A stretch of DNA of 64,000 nt, from contig JAPYXD010000680.1 of assembly GCA_030998225.1 (NCBI GenBank), positions 2,418,001-2,482,000 on the forward strand, written 5' to 3'. Under the pieces are notes generated by a model, which was not told the DNA's origin, did not search any database, and saw only the letters and a list, made by a program, of their open reading frames with translations. A program made the position numbers and the translations under genes. Positions 58,001-64,000 of the stretch are shown piece after piece. Each line of letters begins with the position of its first letter. Position 1 is the first letter of the stretch. This stretch comes from Diplolepis rosae (lineage: Eukaryota; Arthropoda; Insecta; Hymenoptera; Diplolepididae).

Positions 58001-58969
58001 CTGATGAGAGTGAGTAATTTAAGACGAAAACTTTTTTGTACATTCAAATCGGCAAAAAACGACTCCTGCTAGATTTCATATTTTATTTTAATTAAATATT
58101 GTTATTGCGCAATGTGACTTATTTGTTACAATTGGCCTAGCTGAAATTGACATATTTATACATATAATCTTTACAGCCAGTGAAATAATTATTCCACAAA
58201 ACATTTACTTTGAGATTTAAAATATTTGATGCATATAACATATTTATACATATAATCTTTACAGACAGTGAAATAAATATTCCACAAAACATTTACTTTA
58301 AGATTTAAAAATTTTTTCCGCTGAAAGAAATAATAACTGGTTTATGACGGCCGACATTATAAACAAATGAAATGAAATTAATTTTTTCTACTAGCGGGCC
58401 ATAAAGTGGACTTTATTGCCCCGTGCGGGGCAAACAAATCCACTTTCTGACCCGCTAATAGAAAAAAAATCGTGTGCAACACGGGAAGAACATTTATTTT
58501 ACTCGTGTGGTTGTTACCCTCGCTTTGCTCGGGCATCAAACTTCACACTCGCAAAATAAATTTTTTTTCCCTAGTTGCACAATGTACTATTTTATATTGT
58601 ATGCAAATTGTACGCATGTTTGAAATACGTTTTCATATATATTTAGAATGTCGGAAAAAAGTTTGAAGCACGTGCCTCGGAATTTGTTTTGAAATATTGT
58701 TTTTGAAAAGAGACACTTTCCGTGGAAAGAAATAAAACGCATTTTTTGGGGCTCCATATTCATACCTTAAGTTTTCAAGAAAAGATCAATTGCAGAACCC
58801 TGCGTTTTTGTTGAAAAAGGTGCGAAAAATCACGCATCTCACGGTAAAATATGTTAAAAGAAATAAAGCAGATAAAATTTTGCCTAAGACAACAAAAATT
58901 AATATTTTATCTTTAATAGGTTCCCATTTACGGTCTTCCCGGAAAACCTTAAGTTTTTCTTATCTTGTG
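55005..58969 (+). CDS. Gene C: diverged S1 protease-like secreted protein, 3' end not found
   Basis: Exon 1 (55005-55062, 58 nt) encodes a signal peptide, MKLVISLLLCAFSFAAHA, and ends in phase 1 before GTAATT. Exon 2 (57744-58009) follows a TTTCTAG acceptor and runs 89 codons to a GTGAGT donor, phase 0. Exon 3 (58796-58969 or to the stop at 58996) follows TTGCAG. Length and phase of exon 1 equal those of gene B, and the start of exon 2 (VNSTLLNELTGK) resembles NSTLLESRTNGK of B. The S1 strand before His57 appears as GVAIRNNWIIVHSG, with Gly at the His position and no Cys58; NPAFLLKK aligns with the DIALLKL strand (Asp102 lost); residues around SLIGSHL fit the SGWG strand. The protein is very basic. 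Final exons with a GGP motif were not found up to 64000, so they lie outside, are too diverged, or the gene is truncated. Exon 3 is the least certain. Confidence 0.55.
55250..55965. repeat. 292-bp tandem repeat with CCGCACTAGTG palindromes
   Basis: TACGCTGT recurs at 55471 and 55763 (292 bp), with about 2.5 units. Each unit contains an inverted pair of GTGCGGAAAGTTGATT and AATCAACTTTCTGCAC around GCACTAGTGCGG, plus TTTCGTATCAAGTGCGAAAA. It lies in intron 1 of gene C. Confidence 0.8.
56032..56047. repeat. CTGT microsatellite
   Basis: Four consecutive GTCT units. Confidence 0.85.
56090..56760. repeat. 157-bp family, about four units, plus GAGCGCGAAGC tail
   Basis: Repeated ATACGAGATACGAAAAAACG and AAGATCTACAAATTTTGTCC phrases at 143-163 bp spacing, ending ATCGAGCGCGAAGCATGAG. 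Almost the same block recurs at 62840-63370. Confidence 0.75.
57410..57713. mobile_element. CACGCAGA MITE beside exon 2 of gene C
   Basis: Inverted ends CACGCAGAGAAAAGATCAGT and TGATCTTTTTTCTGCGTG, TA on both sides; the two halves pair along most of their length. It ends 30 bp before exon 2 of gene C, so it may supply branch-point sequence. Confidence 0.8.
58151..58313. repeat. 88-bp tandem duplication
   Basis: CATATTTATACATATAATCT at 58151 and 58239, with AGTGAAATAAATATTCCAC following in both units. Confidence 0.85.
58383..58595. repeat. CTACTAGCGGGCC hairpin repeat, member 6, full length
   Basis: TTTTTCTACTAGCGGGCC, GCCCCGTGCGGGGC, GACCCGCTAATAGAAAA, CGTGTGCAACACGGG, CCTCGCTTTGCTCGGGC, then TAGTTGCACAATGTACTATT. 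Best complete copy; in intron 2 of gene C. Confidence 0.8.
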
Positions 58970-58999
58970 GTAAAAACCAGTAATTTTAGAAAATAGTTC

Positions 59000-59670
59000 T
59001 GTACCGTAAAATCTATGAATTCTATGGAAAAGTGTTTCACAGATGGAAGACATTAGACTAAACTTACAGTAGTTTAAAAAAATGAATTATTACCTCTCAA
59101 ACATGACCATTTTCGGCCTATTTTTAGGAGCAATGGACATGGGTTCAGTTTTTTCAAAATATGTCGTGTTATGATGAATTTAGGTTAGAAATACCAGGAG
59201 ATAAATTAAAGTATTTGAAATTCTGCGTAAATTAGAAAAAAAAAGAGAATCCACTAGTCCCACTAATTTCAAATTTGTCATGTTTCAAAAATCCAACTTT
59301 TTTGCATTTTTTTACCAAAAACCTAAAAGTTGCTTTTTTGTAAATAAATTGTTTTTATACGTCCTACAATGAAATCTCGACGATATAAGTTAAAGTGGAT
59401 CAATTTCTACGCAGAATAATAAAAATGAATTGCTCTAGCTTCACTAGGTCACGAGTTATGACCTCGAGATTTGCACTCATTTTATGCACAAATAGTCTTA
59501 TGTTGCACCGACTGCGACTGTAACAATTTTTAAGTGATTTTGTGACAAACAAGTTATCATAATTGATTGATAATGTGTGATCTGTCTTTTTTAATAATAA
59601 AAAATACATAGTTATAGTAATTACAATAAATGAAGTGCAATATTGAGAAATACTATTATTTTTATTTTTT
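59000..59670. other. No gene seen
   Basis: AT-rich; searched for a downstream exon of gene C without a convincing hit. Confidence 0.45.
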
Positions 59671-59679
59671 TGCTGAAAA

Positions 59680-59880
59680 CCCTTCTAGAAGAAAATAATT
59701 GGACCCGATTGATCCGATCGACCCCATTTCAAAAAAATCATTGAATCTGATTAAATTATCGGATTCAATCAGGCGAGTGCATTTTGAATCCGGTTAATAA
59801 ATCGGTTTCAATGATGTTTTTGAAATGGGACCAATCGGATCAATCGGTGCTAATCGGGTCGAATTATTTTTTTCTACAAG
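59680..59880. mobile_element. Short MITE with GACCCGATT ends
   Basis: TAATTGGACCCGATTGATCC pairs with GGATCAATCGGTGCTAATCG further right; inner TTTCAAAAAAATCATTGAA pairs with TTCAATGATGTTTTTGAAA. Confidence 0.65.
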
Positions 59881-59889
59881 CGCATGCAT

Positions 59890-60600
59890 GTGCAATTAGT
59901 AACTAATTCAAGCAATTATCAATTTTATAAATAACTTTCAAACTTCTTCAAATTTTGATAACGCTTACAATCTGTAGCAAATTGTAAAAATAATTGACCT
60001 ATCGAATCAAGAGACCCGGTCGGGTCTAGAAGGCTAAGGTAAACAAAAAAGAAGCCCGACCGTGGTATCTATACTTCAAATGTAGTGATTTCTTTACCGA
60101 CACTCACGATTTTTTTTACTTATTCTAATGTATTTTCATGTTTATCCCGTACATCGAATGGCATTATGAGTTGAGACGAATTTTTTAAGTCCATTCGATG
60201 TCACTAGGACAAGGTCTTTGCGGAATATTATTGGAATTCCATGAGCTGGAGTTATAATTATTTTTTTTTCACAAGAATATCCGGTGAAAAAGTTTCAGTT
60301 TCATCGTCAGACAGGTCACGTGATTAGATGCACTAGTGCCACGAGTGAGCAATTTTCGAAACCGCACTTCGATCTTTGATAGTATCAAATGTCGATTTCA
60401 CTCATCAGCTGTTATAAATCAGGCGCGCATTGTGACGTACAAGAAAGGCATACGGTTATCAAAATGCAGATGAATGTCGGTAATAAGTGCAGATATTCGT
60501 GATATAAAGTAACAGATGGAGCTACATGTAAGTTTAGTGGGAAAATTCAAAAAATTAATTTCTCTGAACGAACAAAACAGACAATTTTGCATGAAATGTG
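59890..60600. other. No gene seen
   Basis: Unique DNA with small inverted pieces (GTCGGGT/ACCCGAC-type near 60018-60060); nothing coding recognised. Confidence 0.45.
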
Positions 60601-60760
60601 ATTGAAGAAAATAAAGTTACAAACAAATACACAGGAGATGTATTTTTAGGTTCTGTTTTGCGTTTTCATCATTTTCGTTCCAAAAAGTAAATTTCTTAAT
60701 GAAAAACAGTCAAATGCTAAATCAATTCCATAAAAGGGATTTTTTAGGTTACGCTTTTAA

Positions 60761-62234
60761 CCCGATTCCGTCGAAAACGCCACTCGCGGTACATCGGTCT
60801 TCGGGAGCTCATAACTAATGCTGTAGGCTTAAAAAAAATTCAAAGAGACATATTTTTAAAGTTCAAGATCTGCCCTTTCCCATAGCGAATTCAAAATTGC
60901 ATCAGCATATTATTAATAATGAAAAAATGTTGTTTAAACAAAAAAAAGCATGATTTTTCCGTTCTCTTTTTTTTAAAATTGAGTTTTCAAGAGCTTTCCT
61001 GGTAGCAATCAACCTGGGACCTTTTCAATCGGTGGAATAAATGTCTGAACTTTAAGAATCTATGGTTCAAAGTTCGATTTTAGGCCTTGGTATTTTCAAA
61101 ATGGCGCCCTAACCGCAAAATTTTTTCAAATACATTCATGATTTTTTGAATTGAAAAATATGAACTTTCGGAGAAAACATCAAGAGTGAAAAAGTTCTTA
61201 AAATTACTCAAAGAATGCACTTAAATTTTTCCAACGGCTTTCGAAATTTTTTTTTATTTTTTGTAAATGGTTAATTTTTGCAAAATCCAAAAATTGTTCA
61301 AAACGCTTCCAAAAAATTATCTTGGATTCTTTGGCTAATTCGTGAAACATTTTATGCTTTCTAGTTTTCGTTTTAAGTTTATAGCTGTCAAAATAAATTC
61401 GAAATTTCAAAATACTATTATCAAAATGCTCCCATCGTCTGTCTGCCGTAAACTAAAAAAAAAATCTTAAGAAAACCACAAAAATGACTATCTATGTTCG
61501 TCGACCTTCACGATGATGATAGTTGGGCAACGTAGACTTTGTTTACGGCAGACAGACGATAGGAGCATTTTGATAATAGTATTTTGAAATATGGAATTTT
61601 TTTTGACAGCAATAAACTTAAAACAAAAACTGAAAAGCATAAAATGTTTCACGAATTAGCCGAAGAATCCAAGATAATTTATTGGAAGCGTTTTGAACAA
61701 TTTTTGGATTTTGAAAAAATGAACCATTTACAAAAAATAAAAAAAAATTTCGAAAGCCGTTGGAAAAATTTAAGTGCATTCTTTGAGTAATTTTAAGAAC
61801 TTTTTCACTCTTGGTGTTTTCTCCGAAAGTTCATATTTTTCGATTCAAAAAATCATGAATGTATTTGAAAAAATTTTGCGGTTAGGGCGCCATTTTGAAA
61901 ATACCAAGGCCTAAAATCGAACTTTGAACCATGGATTCTTAAAGTTCAGACATTTATTCCACCGATTGAAAAGGTCCCAGGTTGATTGCTACCAGGAAAG
62001 CTCTTGAAAACTCAGTTTAAAAAAAAAGAGAGCGGAAAAATCATGCTTTTTTTTGTTTAAACAACATTTTTTCATAATTAATAATATGTAGAAGCAATTT
62101 TGAGTTCGCTATGGGAAAGGGTCGGTCTTAAGCTTTAAAAATATGTCTCTTTGAATTTTTTTTTAAGACTACAGCATTAGTTATGAGCTTCCGAAAACCG
62201 ATGTACCGCGAGTGGCGTTTTCGGCGGAAACGGG
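60761..62234. mobile_element. PiggyBac-type foldback element
   Basis: Ends CCCGATTCCGTCGAAAACGC and its inverse (ending GGCGGAAACGGG), with TTAA at 60757-60760 and 62235-62238. Arms of about 693 bp (60761-61453, 61541-62234) around an 87-bp loop. TTAA target and CCC/GGG ends are piggyBac features. Each arm carries a mirrored 68-codon frame (61204-61410 minus, 61584-61790 plus: KHKMFHELA, IIYWKRFEQFLDF, LQKIKKNFESRWKNLSAF). Confidence 0.8.
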
Positions 62235-62244
62235 TTAATTTCAG

Positions 62245-62800
62245 TTTGAAATTTGTGTTTTTATCGATTGGAAAGGTCAAGTGCTACATCAGATACACAA
62301 AACATATACTTGTAGGTTATGTTTTATAGTTTCATTCGGAAATGCATTTCTATGGATAAAAACAGTCAATCGTTACACATAATGTATAAAGGATGTGTTT
62401 TTAGGTTATGTTATGAACTTTCCCTCTGGAATACATAAATGTAGATAAAAAATGATATAGATTCTTAAAAAAATATCATAAAGATTGCCTTATGGTATAT
62501 AGGCAATGTTATTCATTTTTCGACGGAAACGTGTTCTTATTGATTTAAATGGTCAAATGCGACAATCGATAGAGGAAAGATATACTTGTAGGTTATATTT
62601 TCCACTTTCATTTGGAAACGTACTTTTATGGATTAACTCGATCAAGCGTGTGTCACAGAATGTATTAAGGATGCGTTTTAAGTTTATGTTATGAACTTTC
62701 CTTCTGGAACGCATAGACCTAGGTGAAACATAGTATAGTTTCTTGAACAAATATCTTAACCCCCCCCCCCCCCTCACATAACATTTTCAATTTTTTAACT
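62245..62800. repeat. 278-bp tandem repeat
   Basis: TTATGAACTTTCC recurs at 62411 and 62689 with flanking GTTTTTAGGTTATG phrases; related partial units lie before the foldback (60640-60755), so the foldback appears to have inserted into this array. Confidence 0.65.
62760..62775. repeat. Poly(C) run
   Basis: Sixteen consecutive C. Confidence 0.95.
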
Positions 62801-62839
62801 AAAGGCTAAGGTTTAACGCCCCGCGATGTTAATCTGAAA

Positions 62840-63400
62840 TCAAAATTCCATTTTCCAGTTAAATTATACGAGATACGAAAAAACGTTATGATACAATATT
62901 ATTGAATAAATAAAGACCTACAAATTTGAATTGTAACATTTTTTCATAAGATGCATATTTTTCTTTTTAATTAAAAAAAAAAACTATTGAAATTCCAAAA
63001 TTCAATTTTTTAACAATAATATATGAAATAAGAAAAAAACGTAAGAATACAAAGTTGTTCGTTTCAAAAAGATCTACAAATTTTGTCCAACGCAGTTTCT
63101 GGTAAAACATATATTTTTCGTTTTAATTCCAAAAAATACGTTTAAAATTCAAAAATTCCAGTTTTTAGACAAAATATGTGAGATACAAAATAAGCGTTGT
63201 TCTGTAAAATCGTTTCCTTAAATAAGTTCTACGATTGTTTTTTCTTTTTGAGAGGTTTGGAAGAAAATAAATTATTTTAATCATGTAATTTATTAAAAAG
63301 TTACTGAAATGTATACAGAAAATCGAGCGCGAAGCGCACGCGTCATGATGAGAATGTGTTCCTTAAGGCTGATAGAGCCTTAAGTAAATTGAATTTCCTG
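62840..63400. repeat. 157-bp family units plus GAGCGCGAAGCGC tail
   Basis: Near copy of 56090-56760: ATACGAGATACGAAAAAACG, GATCTACAAATTTTGTCC, then ATCGAGCGCGAAGCGCACGC and GTGTTCCTTAAGGCTGATAG. Confidence 0.75.
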
Positions 63401-63539
63401 TTTCACTTAAATTCAAAAAGAAATAGAGTGACTTTGAGAAAATGTGTAATTCACATCATCTGTAATATAAAAAACTTGCGAGCAAAGCGAGCTGCGCGCG
63501 AAGCGCCCGATGAGAATGTGCCCGCGTAGCGGGCAGATT

Positions 63540-64000
63540 TTTCTGCTTACAAAGGTTGTGAAATCAGAAAAAAGGCGATGTTCTGCAAGCGATGTGACTA
63601 AATTTTTGCTATTGGTAATTACTCTCGCATTACTTTTGCATGAAAAATTCTTGATCTTGAAAAAACAATGCGATGTAGCCTAGATTTATTTTTATACATT
63701 TACCGTTCGACGCTGGCCTTTCAAGTCCTTAGCGGCTTCTTGATGAGACGATTTTTCTTTTAACATATATATAATTTGAACTACTGATTGAGTGAAGTGG
63801 AGTTGAATGAAAAGGAATGCATTCATTTTCATTCATGTATCTTAATTCAAAATGAATTTCATGTAGAAGATGACTCCTTTATGAAATTACGTTTATGCGT
63901 GTTTAGATGGTAGATGAAAATAAAAATCAGATCATGTTTCAATAAACTTTTGGAAATGTTGATGGATCTAGTTTTTTGAATCACGAATACTTTTAATTGT
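63540..64000. other. No gene seen
   Basis: AT-rich right edge; no exon of gene C recognised. Confidence 0.45.

Noticed and set aside
59127..59170. Possible last exon of gene C after TTTTTAG (AMDMGSVFS)
   Set aside because: Very short, ends in a stop after a few codons and lacks the GGP and FAGIV pattern of A and B.
61204..61790. Two similar 68-codon genes in opposite orientation
   Set aside because: They are the two arms of one foldback element; no evidence of independent genes.

Overview
The window reads as nuclear DNA of an arthropod, most likely an insect: it is AT-rich, has spliced genes with GT/AG introns, and is crowded with Tc1/mariner, hAT-like, pogo-like and piggyBac-like elements, foldback elements and one non-LTR retrotransposon fragment. 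Hymenoptera would fit (parasitoid wasps carry fast-evolving secreted serine protease homologues), but the taxon is inference. Very little of the window is coding; there are no operons, rRNA genes or CRISPR arrays.

The only convincing genes are three head-to-tail, plus-strand members of one secreted family related to chymotrypsin-like (S1) proteases. Gene A (exon 1 cut by the left edge, stop at 10710) and gene B (19177-30674, complete, 5 exons, 269 aa) are paralogues created by a large tandem duplication: 1-15470 matches 19229-34741, offset about 19.2 kb. Gene C (55005 to at least 58969) is a much more diverged relative with the same 58-nt signal-peptide exon and the same phase-1 first intron. 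In all three the catalytic His, Asp and Ser positions are replaced, so they should be pseudoproteases.

The most striking signal is the comparison of A with B. Introns are nearly identical, while exons 2, 4 and 5 are strongly diverged, almost entirely at amino-acid-changing positions. I count 68 replaced codons and 4 synonymous codon differences over exons 2-5; in exon 4 all 30 differing codons change the residue. This is the pattern known from venom and effector gene families under diversifying selection, or from exons that escaped gene conversion.

Layout: 1-10.9 kb gene A, with a nested transposon pile in intron 1 (mariner 339-4253 interrupted by hAT-like DNA, then a GGCCCAAC repeat element) and a deletion-derivative mariner in intron 2; 10.9-15.5 kb rest of the duplicated unit; 15.5-19.1 kb single-copy spacer with a foldback (16300-17866) and a hAT-type element with 8-bp target duplication (18094-19048); 19.2-30.9 kb gene B with the same intron content plus copy-specific insertions; 31-34.7 kb rest of copy 2, including an R1-like retrotransposon fragment holding a TTAA-flanked element; 34.7-55 kb gene-free, made of foldbacks, MITEs, a 157-bp tandem family, a 304-bp minisatellite and degenerate TCCGAA repeats; 55-59 kb gene C; 59-64 kb repeats with a piggyBac-type foldback. 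Because the two duplicate copies act as before/after pictures, several insertions have precise empty sites in the other copy, which dates them after the duplication.
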